Shown here piece by piece: positions 35,530 to 45,544 of a stretch of DNA of 64,000 bases. Made by a program: the position numbers and the translations under genes. The notes below the pieces were generated by a model, which was given only the letters and a program-made list of their open reading frames with translations, was not told the origin of the DNA and ran no database searches. The stretch is from positions 992,001-1,056,000 of the forward strand of contig OZ244059.1 of assembly GCA_965215385.1 (NCBI GenBank), read 5' to 3'. The first letter of the stretch is position 1; each line of letters begins with the position of its first letter. The stretch is from JAPORY01 sp965215385. Lineage in GTDB: Bacteria > Pseudomonadota > Alphaproteobacteria > Rhodobacterales > Rhodobacteraceae.

Positions 35530-38118
35530 TCACTGCGAAAGCCGCAGAACTTGTGCCGGTTTCGTCATGAGTGGACGGCGAATGAATGCTATCTCAGCCG
35601 CAACGGTCACCCACAAACCGCCGCCGATCACCGTTGTTGCTGCCGACCAAATGATGTTGAAGCTCGTATCAATCAGGTAGGTGCAGATTAGCCACCCGCC
35701 GATAATTCCCATAACGAACGCTATTGTCCCCGCGGCCACTCCCATAATGAGAGTTCGCAGTGCAAAACTAAGCAGAACTTGTCTGCGACTCGCACCCAAG
35801 GTCCGAAGGACAGCGGCCTCGAACGCGCGGGGTCGCTTTCCAGTGGCAGCAACGCCGATGAGCACAAGAAAACCCACCGCAATAGCCACAAGGGCACCAA
35901 GCGAAGTCGCTGCGGAAATTGCTGACAGCAGTGTATTCACCTGCTCAATGACGTCACGCACCCGAATTGCCGTAATATTTGGAAACTGCTCGGATAGATC
36001 ACGCACGATTGCTGCCTCGGCCCATTCCTCAACATAGACGGTTGCAATATAGCTGTGTGGAGCCCCCGCCAATGCTGCGGGATTAAGCACCATGATAAAG
36101 CCAATCCCCGCCGTCGAGAAATCGACTTCCCGCAATGACGAAACCTGTGCTTCAATATCGCGCCCCAAAATATTTAGCGTTAATTGATCACCAACAGATA
36201 TACCCATTTCAAGGGCTTCTTGTGCCGAAAAGCTGACTTGCGGTGTTCCCGTGTAGTTTGCGTCCCACCATTCACCAGCGACCAAGTTGATATCACCTGG
36301 CAGGTTCTCGGCATATGTGATTCCACGATCTCCCTCAAGCACCCAGTGCTCGCCTGCTATCTCATTAGCCGGCCTACCGTTTATCTCGCTAATAATCCCT
36401 CGTAGCATTGGCACACTTTCAACTCGCGTAACTGCAGGATCATCATTCAAGCGCTCGCGAAAGCCCGGCAATTGTTCGCGCTGAATATCGACAAAGAAGT
36501 ATGCCGGCGCAGCCTCAGGCAACTCATTAACAATTCGATTACGGAGATTACCATCAAACTGTAACAGAACTGAGAGTACCGAAAAGCCCAAACCCAGTGC
36601 CAGTATCATCGGCATACTACCCTCGCGGGCACCTGAGAGCGCACAAAGTGCCCATCGTAATTCCGATTTCTTGGTAACCAATGGAACGAGAAGGCCACAA
36701 AGCCGGCGCAACATTGAAGCTGCTAATGTGAGTAGCATCAGGGTCACCATAAGACCCACGGTAATCCAAAAGGTCAGTTGCATTGAGGCATTGAACCTGC
36801 CGGCAATAAGCACCAAGGTAATGACAAGAAGGCTGATAAGCACCAGTGCCCGCCAACGGGGTACACGGCGGGGTTGCGGCTGACCATCACGGAATAACGC
36901 CGCGGCTCGGACATCATTGATACGAGTAAGTGGCCACACTGAGAAGATCGCCGCCGTAATCATACCAAGCGCAGCCGCTTCAAACATTGGTAACGGATAA
37001 ATTGCAAAAACTGACGGAACCGGTAGGTCGTGACCGACGGCTGAGCCGATCAGATACGTGCTTAAGCCACCAATGACTGCCCCGATTAGAACCGCAAAAA
37101 TCGCAACGAGACCAACTTGCCCCAAGAAAATTTTGAGAACCAAGGACTGATTGGAACCCAGTGTCTTGAGAGTTGCAATAACCTGAATCTTCCCTGTCAA
37201 GTAATCTTGCACTGCAACAAAGACGCCGACCCCGCCAATTGCAAGCCCTGACAGCCCAAGCAGAGTTAGAAAGGTACTTAATCGTTCGATAAATTCAGAC
37301 ACGCGCGGGGTTGCGTTGCGCGAGTCGCGCCACTGCATGCCACTCGCTGCTAATTCAATTTGTGCTTGTTGCGCGGTTTCTTCCAGATTGACACCTGCAA
37401 ACAACTTAAGGCGATACTTTGTTGAGAACAGCGACCCTGGCTGCAATAACCCCGAGTCCGACAGTGCGGTGGTGCGAACGATTGTACGCGGACCTAATTC
37501 AACCCCCCCGGAAAGTCTGTCAGGCTCATTGTCGAGCACGGCGGTCAAAATAAACTCTTGCGCACCGAGACGAAAAAGATCGCCGATTCTAAGTCCGAGG
37601 CGATCTACCAGCGTTGGGTGTACGACAGCACCGGGAATCCCGTTCCGACCATCTAGGGCTTCTGATAATGTCAGCGATGGTGAAATTTCCACGGTTCCAA
37701 CCAAGGGATACGCATCGTCGACTGATTTAACCTGCGTCAGGCCGCGCACCGTGGTGCTATCGTCCTCAACGGTCAGCATGGACCGAAAGTCTGTGACTAC
37801 AGAGACTGAAGCGGCCTTGTCCGACATCCAGGATAATTCGCGACCATTTGCAAACCGATAGGCAAATTCAATTTGGGCGTCACCGCCAAGAAGTGTGGTC
37901 GCTTCTTGGGTTAAGCCCACTTTCAGAGACTCGCGCACTGTACCGATGGCGGCGATCGCGGCGACTCCGAGCACTAAGCAAGCTATGAGAATCCTGAGGC
38001 CTCGGATTCCCCCGCTTAGATCACGGAGCGCAAGTTTTGTGGCCAGACCGATATTCAAGATGACGCTCTTGGTGTCATCGTGATGCAACCATCTTGTAAC
38101 CGAATAACCTGATCGCAT
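35530..38118 (-). CDS. ybbP: ABC transporter permease, YbbP/FtsX-like
   Basis: 862-residue membrane protein with the FtsX permease architecture: a first helix (LRILIACLVLGVAAIAAIG), a large extracytoplasmic domain, a block of helices in the middle and a second FtsX core at the end (AVLRTLGASRRQVLLSF). E. coli YbbP has the same size and pairs with YbbA. The frame opens at 38118, but a TTG at 38058 just after ybbA's stop is also plausible. Exported substrate unknown; links to lipoprotein or lipid handling are only suggested. Convergent with gltX. Confidence 0.88.
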   Translation of the reverse strand: MRSGYSVTRWLHHDDTKSVILNIGLATKLALRDLSGGIRGLRILIACLVLGVAAIAAIGTVRESLKVGLTQEATTLLGGDAQIEFAYRFANGRELSWMSDKAASVSVVTDFRSMLTVEDDSTTVRGLTQVKSVDDAYPLVGTVEISPSLTLSEALDGRNGIPGAVVHPTLVDRLGLRIGDLFRLGAQEFILTAVLDNEPDRLSGGVELGPRTIVRTTALSDSGLLQPGSLFSTKYRLKLFAGVNLEETAQQAQIELAASGMQWRDSRNATPRVSEFIERLSTFLTLLGLSGLAIGGVGVFVAVQDYLTGKIQVIATLKTLGSNQSLVLKIFLGQVGLVAIFAVLIGAVIGGLSTYLIGSAVGHDLPVPSVFAIYPLPMFEAAALGMITAAIFSVWPLTRINDVRAAALFRDGQPQPRRVPRWRALVLISLLVITLVLIAGRFNASMQLTFWITVGLMVTLMLLTLAASMLRRLCGLLVPLVTKKSELRWALCALSGAREGSMPMILALGLGFSVLSVLLQFDGNLRNRIVNELPEAAPAYFFVDIQREQLPGFRERLNDDPAVTRVESVPMLRGIISEINGRPANEIAGEHWVLEGDRGITYAENLPGDINLVAGEWWDANYTGTPQVSFSAQEALEMGISVGDQLTLNILGRDIEAQVSSLREVDFSTAGIGFIMVLNPAALAGAPHSYIATVYVEEWAEAAIVRDLSEQFPNITAIRVRDVIEQVNTLLSAISAATSLGALVAIAVGFLVLIGVAATGKRPRAFEAAVLRTLGASRRQVLLSFALRTLIMGVAAGTIAFVMGIIGGWLICTYLIDTSFNIIWSAATTVIGGGLWVTVAAEIAFIRRPLMTKPAQVLRLSQ

Positions 38119-38750
38119 TCGGCCGCGAGTCGGCGAGAATGAGTCGCGATGATAAGCGTTGCGTGATGTTGATCACGCAACTTAAACAGCAGCTTGACGA
38201 TTTCGGCGCCAATGGCTGAGTCTAGGTTGCCAGTCGGCTCATCGGCGAGAATGATTTTTGGCCGTGTAGCGGACGCTCTTGCGAGTGCAACCCTTTGTTG
38301 CTCGCCACCAGACAACTGACGGGGATAATGATCGGCACGGTTGGCTAGACCAACGGCCTGTAACTCGGCTTGCGCCCGCTTGAAAGGATCAGCGTTTTTA
38401 GTTAGTTCTAATGCCGTTACTACGTTTTCAAGAGCAGTCATAGTGGGAATGAGATTGAAGGATTGAAATATCACGCCCACATGGTTTCGACGAAACTTGG
38501 CGAGCGCGTCTTCGGTCATGCCGGCGAGGTCATGTCCGAATACCAAAACCTCTCCCTGCGTCGCTTGCTCAAGGCCGCCGATTAACATCAACAAGGATGT
38601 TTTCCCCGACCCTGAAGGGCCAACAAGAGCGACGGATTGTTCGCGAGCGACGGTGAACGTAACGCCCCGCAAGATCGGCACTACGCCCGCATTACCCTTG
38701 AGCGAAAAATGCACATCCGTCAGCGACAATATTGAGTCCGACATTTGCAT
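38055..38750 (-). CDS. ybbA: ABC transporter ATPase, YbbA/LolD-like
   Basis: 231 residues with Walker A GPSGSGKT, signature LSGGEQQRV, Walker B ILADEPTG and H-loop IATHS, as in LolD/MacB ATPases. Overlaps ybbP (or nearly so with the TTG start). Upstream and divergent is tesA, the same head-to-head tesA/ybbAP order as E. coli, which supports the assignment over a second LolD. Confidence 0.9.
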   Translation of the reverse strand: MQMSDSILSLTDVHFSLKGNAGVVPILRGVTFTVAREQSVALVGPSGSGKTSLLMLIGGLEQATQGEVLVFGHDLAGMTEDALAKFRRNHVGVIFQSFNLIPTMTALENVVTALELTKNADPFKRAQAELQAVGLANRADHYPRQLSGGEQQRVALARASATRPKIILADEPTGNLDSAIGAEIVKLLFKLRDQHHATLIIATHSRRLAAECDQVIRLQDGCITMTPRASS

Positions 38751-38792
38751 TCCCGTTATTTTGGCACCGTCTGGTATGATGCGTCAGCACTG

Positions 38793-39434
38793 ATGATAAA
38801 GTCAATTATCGTAACCCTTCTGATCTCTTTCGCTTCATCGACGCAGGCCGAGCCTGCACGAATTGTGGCATTTGGCGACAGTCTTATCCAGGGGTTTGGC
38901 CTCGCTCAGAACGATGGCTTTGTACCTAAGTTAGAACGCTGGCTGCTCAAACAAGGTGCTAAGGTTGATTTGGTCAACGCTGGGGTATCAGGAGACACGA
39001 CGGCGGGCGGTGCTGCGAGGGTTGAGTGGTCGGTTACGCCTGACGTTGATGGTATGATAATCTTGCTTGGCGCCAATGACGCCCTACGGGGCATTGACCC
39101 AAGTGATAGCAAACACAACTTGGATAAAATTCTAGGGGTGGTAACGAAAAGAAATATTGAAGTGTTGCTCATCGGTATGCCGGCACCGCAGAACTTCGGT
39201 GACGACTACAAGAAGCAATTTGATGCGATATTTCCAAACTTAGCGCAGAAGTACCTGATACACTATTTTGAGAATTTCTTCGCTGGCCTTAATGAAATCT
39301 CAACCAACCCGGCCGAATTATTGGAATACTTTCAGGCTGATGGCATCCACCCAAATACTGCCGGCGTTACTGTTATTGTTGAGGCAATTGGGCCGATGGT
39401 TTTACAACTCATTGAGCATATCGGCGAAATTTAA
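38793..39434 (+). CDS. tesA: Periplasmic SGNH esterase TesA (arylesterase/thioesterase I)
   Basis: SGNH hydrolase acting on fatty acyl thioesters and esters. With ATG at 38793 the protein has 213 residues: a signal peptide (MIKSIIVTLLISFASSTQA), the block I FGDSLIQGFGL (nucleophile Ser30), block III GANDALRG, and the block V catalytic Asp/His in ADGIHPN. A longer frame begins at 38745 but does not look native. It shares a divergent promoter region with ybbA, a conserved arrangement. A partner role of lipid recycling with the YbbAP transporter has been suggested but not proven. Confidence 0.93.
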   Translation: MIKSIIVTLLISFASSTQAEPARIVAFGDSLIQGFGLAQNDGFVPKLERWLLKQGAKVDLVNAGVSGDTTAGGAARVEWSVTPDVDGMIILLGANDALRGIDPSDSKHNLDKILGVVTKRNIEVLLIGMPAPQNFGDDYKKQFDAIFPNLAQKYLIHYFENFFAGLNEISTNPAELLEYFQADGIHPNTAGVTVIVEAIGPMVLQLIEHIGEI

Positions 39435-39737
39435 GAGCGATCTCCCAGCGCAGCAGCGTCCGTCTTCGGCGTTGCTATCAATATGATTCGTCACCAGTGC
39501 ACACTCATGAACATTCCAATCAAACAACACTGAAGGCCTTTGATGTGTAGCACACAGCTGACCGATCCATGGCGACTGCTATACAATGCACATTATTCAC
39601 GTGCGTTCAATGCCATTTCCAAAATCGCGCTCTATTTTACTCCAATCAATTCTCATGATACCCAATGTTGATCACCCCCGAAAAGTAGTGATCAAACTGT
39701 GCAGCCAACATTCCCAAAGTGATGCTCTAGCCCTTCG
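39435..39737. other. Gene-free stretch between tesA and the hipA remnant
   Basis: About 300 bp with no reading frame that resembles a family, no RNA and no repeat noticed. Confidence 0.45.
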
Positions 39738-40982
39738 ATGTGAGGTCATTTACGAACTGACGCCCCCAGAGTGCCTGTCGCTCCGCAGCGGCCAGTTCTG
39801 CTTGCTCACAAACTGATTACCAGTTTGACTCGATGGCAGACACTTGATGCTGTATGAATGATTACCAAAGCTTGATCTTCGACGAGAAGAAACTTATTTG
39901 CGGCGACGATGCAGAGTGACAACTGGCTGCACCGTTCACGGCCATGGATCGGCATGGCTTGCGACGCTTCACGACCGACTCTTGACTGCGGGCAAATATC
40001 GTATGCGGGCGTGAGGGCCAGTTCTTCACCGACCCAAAAGGCAGCGTGGTTGCGAGCATGATCGTTCGTGTTTCCAACCAAGATATTAAAGGTCATGCGT
40101 GCGAACAACTCTCGAAGGGTATTCGTTGGTTCGCAAAAGCGTGCCCAGATGATATCAGCAAGCACTTGGTATGACGCACGCGCTGCAAGGCACTCGTCTA
40201 GACCGAGTAGTGTCAGCGCCGATACCATCGCGTAACGTGTCCATCCATCCTCTGTGTGTTTCAGGTCAAAGCGTCGAATCAATAGCACGTCTAAATTCAT
40301 CGCTCGCACAAGCTGGACTGGCGTGACATTCAGCCCAGCGAGAGCCGCAAGACTTATCGCAATAAACTCCGCCTTCACCACGCTATAGATATCGGTTGAG
40401 GCAGAGAACTTAGCGGCATATTTAACGCCTTGGTCCTGTTTAAGGGCTTTCGGCCTTGCTCCCCGATAGCCATACTGTACTGAAGAGCTTCCGCAGGATC
40501 TGGAGCCAGTGGCAAACCATGATTTACCCGATCTGCCGCATCGAAAAGGGGCTCAAGGGTTTCGGTGTTAGTCCCGCGACGGCGGTATTCGGCGGCAGAT
40601 ACCTGAAAGTCGAGCGCACCAATGCGGTCAGAACCAGACTTGACCAAAAAGGTAAGCTCAGTGCTCTCGGATGTCGCCTTCCTACTGTCCCATAACCATC
40701 GAGGCGATAATCGATTACACGACAGGCCCAAGCATCGGGTGAAGCGTCTCGCAGTGAATTAGCCATCGTAAGCGGTGGTTCTAGTGCCATAGCACCACGC
40801 TACAAAGGGAGTTCTGGTGCATAAATCGAAATAGCATCCTCTCGTTCGAGATAGGAACGACCATCGGTAAAGGCAAAATGATCAAATTCCGCCGAGATGC
40901 GACCGGCCACCACTGGTTCTGTTTTCTTTGGTAGCCATATCCAGACGAACGCCTCAACCGGCTACTCACCGTCAGAAGTCAT
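39738..40982 (-). pseudogene. HipA-like kinase toxin, heavily decayed
   Basis: Pieces of a HipA Ser/Thr kinase lie in all three leftward frames. Start: ATG at 40982, overlapping the hipB stop, with TSDGE then TAG at 40962-40964. The same frame then gives AFVWIWLPKKTEPVVAG, a second TAG at 40800-40802, and SLRDASPDAWACRVI. After a frameshift near 40690: LTFLVKSGSDRIGALDFQVSA. A second shift in a G run near 40466 leads to ARPKALKQDQG, KFSASTDIYSVVKAEFIA and FNILVGNTNDHARNHAAFW (kinase core). A third shift near 39850, then TAA at 39817-39819, precedes WGRQFVND. At least six separate lesions, so it is certainly non-functional as HipA. The order of motifs is complete. Confidence 0.9.
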
Positions 40983-41307
40983 CATCGACCGGATGGCGGG
41001 ACCTGCGAACTGCGCTGGGCATTAACGCGAGTTTGTCGTCGGTTTGCTCTAACTGTGGTGTTAGAGCCGTTGCTTCCGGTACAAAAAGATCGACCTTGGT
41101 TAAAGTAGCAGCTTCGAGCACGAGGCCAATCGCTACGGACGGATTGCCTTTCTCGATCAGTTGCAACGTGCTCCGCGCAATACCCACCCGAGCCGCAAGA
41201 TCATATTCCGACATTCCTCGGCGTTTCCGAGCAAGCTTGATTTGCTTGCCCAGGAGCATGAGCGCGTCTTTGGTAAGGCGTGAGTATGAGCGTGGTGTAT
41301 TTCCCAT
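40972..41307 (-). CDS. HipB-like XRE antitoxin
   Basis: Starting at ATG 41307, with AGGAAA upstream, the protein is 111 residues. A helix-turn-helix of the Cro/C1 (XRE) type spans LGKQIKLARKRRGMSEYDLAARVGIARSTLQLIEKG. The long tail ends HPVDDDF. The stop overlaps the start of hipA, so the two form the usual hipBA operon. HipB normally represses its operon and binds HipA. The frame is intact although its toxin is wrecked; an upstream start at 41358 is less likely. Confidence 0.85.
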   Translation of the reverse strand: MGNTPRSYSRLTKDALMLLGKQIKLARKRRGMSEYDLAARVGIARSTLQLIEKGNPSVAIGLVLEAATLTKVDLFVPEATALTPQLEQTDDKLALMPSAVRRSRHPVDDDF

Positions 41308-41488
41308 GGCGATTTCCTGACTGAAAATCAGCCGTGAGGGTATTCGTAACCGACTCATCGGTCAATAGTCTTTTGCTCGAGGAGCTGCGGGGCAAGCAGG
41401 CGGTACGAAATGGGCAACACGCAGATAGCGTTTAACATCACCGATACTAGATCATCCGGGTGGCTATGCGGTAAAATTGTAACTACAT

Positions 41489-41505
41489 CCCCCCCCCCCC
41501 CCCCC
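41489..41505 (+). repeat. Homopolymer tract of 17 cytosines
   Basis: A run of 17 C between the hipB upstream region and the transposase remnant. Base composition changes on crossing it, with the right side visibly richer in G+C. A run this long is rare in bacterial chromosomes; a slippage site or an assembly/contig join are both possible. Confidence 0.9.
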
Positions 41506-41521
41506 AGATTTAGATTAGGCT

Positions 41522-42982
41522 CTACATTTCGCTGGCGTGTTTTTTGAGAACTTCAACGGCTTCGCCTTTAAGAACGTCGGAGAGGGCGACGAGCGGATTG
41601 TAGCCGAGATTGGCCATCGTTTGCAGCGAGCTGCTGATGCGACAATAGGCCGGCGCGAACGCCACGGTACAAAAGCATCCAGCGACATTTTGCTTGACTT
41701 CGTCCGGGCGCCGGTCTGGTTCCGCGCGATTATTGGTAAAGGGCACCTTGGCGCGGCGGGTGAAGCACCGGATATTCCGGCGGGGCACCGCCCGGCGTTT
41801 GAGCCGGTTCCGGGCATCGGAGCGGGCGAGCCGTCCGCGTTGTCCTTTCACCCGTTCGGGTTGCTTCGGCCTTTCCGGCCACCCCGGTCGAGTATTGTCG
41901 TATAGCAGCGGGCGCGGCACTGATACTCGGGCATCGACAGCGGACCCAACGGTGCCCAGCGATGCGGGACAGGCAGCAATTTTCGCCGGCACTTCGCCTC
42001 TCGCCAGTTGTTCCTCTAAATGCGACCTTTGCGTTCACGATCAAGGTGCGCGCCGCACAGTTGATGCTGGCAATGACGGTATTTGCCGTCGGTTTGCCAA
42101 CAATCGTGCACCAAGACCCCGCGGCAACCCGGGCGCAGGTCGATGGCCGCAACAGCGGAACTGCCCCGGTTCCGAGGCCACAATTTAAGCCTGATCGGGC
42201 CGCCGGAGTAGACCTGGACCTAGTGCTTGGTTTGCTTGCCGCGCCGCGAGGTTTCGTAGTGCCCCGGCTGTTGACTGCGGATCTGCCACGCCCGTTGTTC
42301 GCAATCGGCCAACTGCGCCTTGATGCCGGCGATGAACCGTCGCAAAGTGCGCTCGGACAACCGCTATCGCGTGAGGGCGTAGCGGCGATCGGTGGTTCGC
42401 TTGAGGGCTCCCATCGGCGTATAGAGCCTATTGACCGCCAACGCGACAAGGCCAGGACAATACTGCCGTGATCCCAGCATCAGGTCGGGAAACGCCCCAG
42501 TGTTTTTGGTTTGGCAGTGGGGATAGATCTTGATTTCCGCCGTCACCTCACGGTTCACCATCGTGAACACCCGGTCATATTCCACCCGTACCTCGGGGTC
42601 CGACACCGCAACCGCGCTGAGGGCTTGTCCCCAGTTATCGCAATCGTTACCTTCGCGGGTTGTCGGTTCGACTTCGGCTTCAAGTTATCGCAGGTTTCGG
42701 GGGTGGTATCAGGTCGCTTGCCGTTGGTGCTGGCTTTATCCGACTTTTCATCCTTGATCTCCGATTGCTCTTGAGCGGGCGGAACGCTTGCGGTGTCTGG
42801 CGTTTTCGGCGTGCTCTTCGCAAGCAGTGGCACGACGACATAAATTCCGTCATTGATGCATTTAACGCCAGCGCCATTACCAGGCGTTCAGCGTCGCTCT
42901 TTGGATTGTTCTTGATCGCCTTCTGGCGGTCTTCGAAGTCGGCCTGTTGGGCGCACACCGAGCCGCGGTTTATGGTTGCCAT
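41522..42982 (-). pseudogene. IS66-family transposase (TnpC) remnant
   Basis: Successive leftward frames give IS66 transposase parts in the right order. At the start LVMALALNASMTEF resembles the leucine-rich N-terminus. Then IYPHCQTKNTGAFPD, the zinc-finger block, and GLVALAVNRLYTPMGALKR follow. Next comes VHDCW with HQLCGAHL from the catalytic core, in another frame. The C-terminus is VPFTNNRAEPDRRPDEVKQNVAGCF, with the catalytic Glu region, and CRISSSLQTM. It is split by frameshifts, so no full protein results. The accessory tnpA and tnpB genes and the element's terminal repeats were not found. It overlaps the methylase stop by 13 bp. Confidence 0.8.
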
Positions 42983-43602
42983 TCTTCGGCTGCCACCGGC
43001 ATGATCGCCCCGGCCATCGCCAGCCGGTCGGCGTTGGGCTTAATCCGCTGGCGGTCGATGCTATTCTGGCCGGCAACGGCGGCCAAATGGACGCGATCCA
43101 GCGTGAAGTTGAACCCAGTCACCGCCGTACGCACACGCGCATGAGTGGTGACTTGCCACGCAATGCGGGTCCAACCCGCGAGCATCCTGTCATAGCGGGC
43201 CGACGGCTGCCCGGAAACCATCACCGAACAGGGTAGTGCCTTTAGGAGTTCTAACCGCGCAATGTGATCGGCTTCGCTGAAATCGTACCGATATAACCGC
43301 TTACCCGACCGCCGCGGCGGCCGCCGATAGGGCGGGTCACTGTATACGAACTCCGTCCTGTGAAACCGAAACGTCGGCAGAAACTCGTGCGCACATCCCG
43401 CCAGCAACGCGACCGGATGGTCACAGGTAAAGGCCGCTAGAGCCCGCAGGTCTTTGTCGATGCCGATACTTCCCCCCGACGACTTGCGGCGCATCCGCAC
43501 CCCACCGCCGAGATGCGTCTCCACGTACACATTGTGCGGCGGCTGCAGTCCCAACAACAACTGGCAAAATCCGGCCTTCGCTTTAGAACCAACGTAACTC
43601 AT
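42970..43602 (-). CDS. Dam-like N6-adenine DNA methyltransferase
   Basis: 210 residues. Start MSYVGSKAKAGFCQLLLGLQ, the usual opening of D12-class (Dam-type) methylases. Motif I, for S-adenosylmethionine, reads THLGGGV (usually PFLGGG). The catalytic motif IV DPPY is in FVYSDPPYR. The C-terminal GFNFTLDRVH is the family's FNFT block. It is a little shorter than common phage-type Dam proteins and the terminal third is degenerate, so activity is uncertain. No cognate endonuclease or regulator is nearby, which suits an orphan methylase from a mobile element. Confidence 0.78.
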   Translation of the reverse strand: MSYVGSKAKAGFCQLLLGLQPPHNVYVETHLGGGVRMRRKSSGGSIGIDKDLRALAAFTCDHPVALLAGCAHEFLPTFRFHRTEFVYSDPPYRRPPRRSGKRLYRYDFSEADHIARLELLKALPCSVMVSGQPSARYDRMLAGWTRIAWQVTTHARVRTAVTGFNFTLDRVHLAAVAGQNSIDRQRIKPNADRLAMAGAIMPVAAEEWQP

Positions 43603-43830
43603 TCAAGGGTCTCCGATCGGTACGGTGACCCTTATAGTACCCATCGCCGCTATACCTACAAGAAGGATAAGCCGCAGGGACAAGCCCAATCGCAAGAACA
43701 AGAAACAACCCGTGAAGCTGTTTGAGAAGTGCTTTGATACTCTTATTCAATATCCCTCTTCATAAATTCTGCTGTCACCTATCAGTGAACCATCAACTGT
43801 ATTCATGTCGCTCAAACCGATACCACGCTC

Positions 43831-45486
43831 CTATCGGATAAACTTTTTGTGTTTGAGGCGTTTAGGAATAAGCTCGTCAGAACCAAGCCGGCGTTTCTTG
43901 TCGGCTTCATATTCCGCAAAATTGCCCTCAAACCACTCAACTTGGGAGTCGCCCTCAAAGGCCAAAATATGGGTGCATATTCGATCGAGAAAGAAGCGAT
44001 CATGGCTAATGACAATCGCGCAACCAACAAAATCTACCAGTGCGTCCTCAAGAGCGCGGAGCGTCTCCACGTCGAGATCGTTTGTAGGCTCGTCCAAAAG
44101 CAGGACATTTCCGCCGTCCTTGAGCAAACGGGCCATATGTACACGATTGCGCTCGCCGCCCGATAGCAACGCGACTTTTTTCTGCTGATCAGAGCCGCGA
44201 AAATTGAACGCAGAGCAGTACGCTCGTGAATTGACGCTCGTATCTCCGAGTTCAATCACCTCGGCACCCGCAGAGATAGCTTCCCAGACGGTATTGTCGT
44301 CTCTCAGGTCATCGCGAGACTGATCGACATAGGACAGCCGTACGCTATCTCCGAAGTCGATACTACCTTTGTCTGGCTTTTCGACGCCGATAAGCATTCG
44401 AAACAATGTGGTTTTTCCGGCACCGTTCGGGCCGATGACGCCGACGATACCACCAGGTGGTATCGAGAAACTCAAATCTTCGATTAGTTGTTTGTCTCCA
44501 AGATGTTTGGCAAGGCCTCTGACCTCAATGACCTTATCACCGAGTCTAGGTCCGGAAGGCACAACGATCTGAGCGCTTGTAATTCGCTCGCTCTCAGACT
44601 GCTTAACCATCTGGTTGTAGGCGTTGATCCGAGCTCTTTGCTTCGCTTGACGAGCTTTTGCGTCAGACCGAATCCATTCTAATTCCCGCTCAAGCGTTTT
44701 TCGACGCGACTTATCCTCTCGTGCCTCTTGCTGGAGACGAAGGGTTTTTTGCTCAAGCCAGTTCGAGTAATTGCCTTCATATGGAATACCTCGCCCTCGA
44801 TCGAGTTCGAGTATCCAGCTGGTAATGCTATCCAAAAAGTATCGATCGTGGGTGACGATGAGTGCTGTTCCTGCATATTTTATCAAATGGGTCTGCAGCC
44901 AAGCAATCGTTTCCGCATCCAGATGGTTGGTAGGCTCATCAAGTAGCAAGATGTCAGGGGCTTTGAGGAGTAGAGCACACAGAGCGACTCGACGACGTTC
45001 CCCACCGGAAAGCTCGCCAACGGGTGCGTCGTCATCCGGGCATCTCAGGGCCTCCATCGCGACATCTGTTTGCGAGTCAAGATCCCACAGATTCTGGCTA
45101 TCGATCTCGTCTTGCAGCGCAGCCATTTCATCTGCATTCTCATCGTTGTAATTCATTGCCAGCTCATTGAAACGATCGAGCTTGATTTTTTTTTCGGCAA
45201 CCCCCAACAGGACATTCTCGCGGACGCTCATTTTGTCATCAAGCGTTGGCTCCTGTGGCAGATAGCCAACACTGATACCCTTTGCTGCCCGAGCCTCACC
45301 GACGAAATTGGTATCAAGCCCTGCCATAATTTTCATTAGCGTAGATTTACCGGCCCCGTTAACTCCAACAACACCAATTTTAACTCCAGGAAGAAAGCTA
45401 AGGCTTATATCTTCAAAGGTTTTTTTGCCGCCGGGGTAGGTTTTTGATACGCCGTGCATATGATAGACGTAATTGGTTGCTGACAC
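43831..45486 (-). CDS. ettA: Energy-dependent translational throttle protein EttA
   Basis: ABC-F ATPase that binds the ribosomal E site and gates entry into the elongation cycle according to ATP/ADP. 551 residues. Two ABC domains: Walker A GVNGAGKS and GPNGAGKT, and signatures LSGGERRRV and LSGGERNRV. The Glu of both Walker B motifs is present (LLLDEPTNHLD and LLLDEPTNDLD). The linker carries LEWIRSDAKARQAKQRARI, the tRNA-interacting motif, and a short arm typical of EttA. Full length. Confidence 0.96.
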   Translation of the reverse strand: MSATNYVYHMHGVSKTYPGGKKTFEDISLSFLPGVKIGVVGVNGAGKSTLMKIMAGLDTNFVGEARAAKGISVGYLPQEPTLDDKMSVRENVLLGVAEKKIKLDRFNELAMNYNDENADEMAALQDEIDSQNLWDLDSQTDVAMEALRCPDDDAPVGELSGGERRRVALCALLLKAPDILLLDEPTNHLDAETIAWLQTHLIKYAGTALIVTHDRYFLDSITSWILELDRGRGIPYEGNYSNWLEQKTLRLQQEAREDKSRRKTLERELEWIRSDAKARQAKQRARINAYNQMVKQSESERITSAQIVVPSGPRLGDKVIEVRGLAKHLGDKQLIEDLSFSIPPGGIVGVIGPNGAGKTTLFRMLIGVEKPDKGSIDFGDSVRLSYVDQSRDDLRDDNTVWEAISAGAEVIELGDTSVNSRAYCSAFNFRGSDQQKKVALLSGGERNRVHMARLLKDGGNVLLLDEPTNDLDVETLRALEDALVDFVGCAIVISHDRFFLDRICTHILAFEGDSQVEWFEGNFAEYEADKKRRLGSDELIPKRLKHKKFIR

Positions 45487-45544
45487 GCTTTTTCCTCATT
45501 CGACTAGACTTCCTCGTACGGTTAGATAGTGAGGTCATCATCTC

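Noticed and set aside
41730..42449. A 239-codon leftward open frame
   Set aside because: Its composition (Arg, Ser, Pro, Ala rich) is that of an out-of-frame reading in G+C-rich DNA. Pieces of the IS66 transposase lie in the neighbouring frames of the same stretch.
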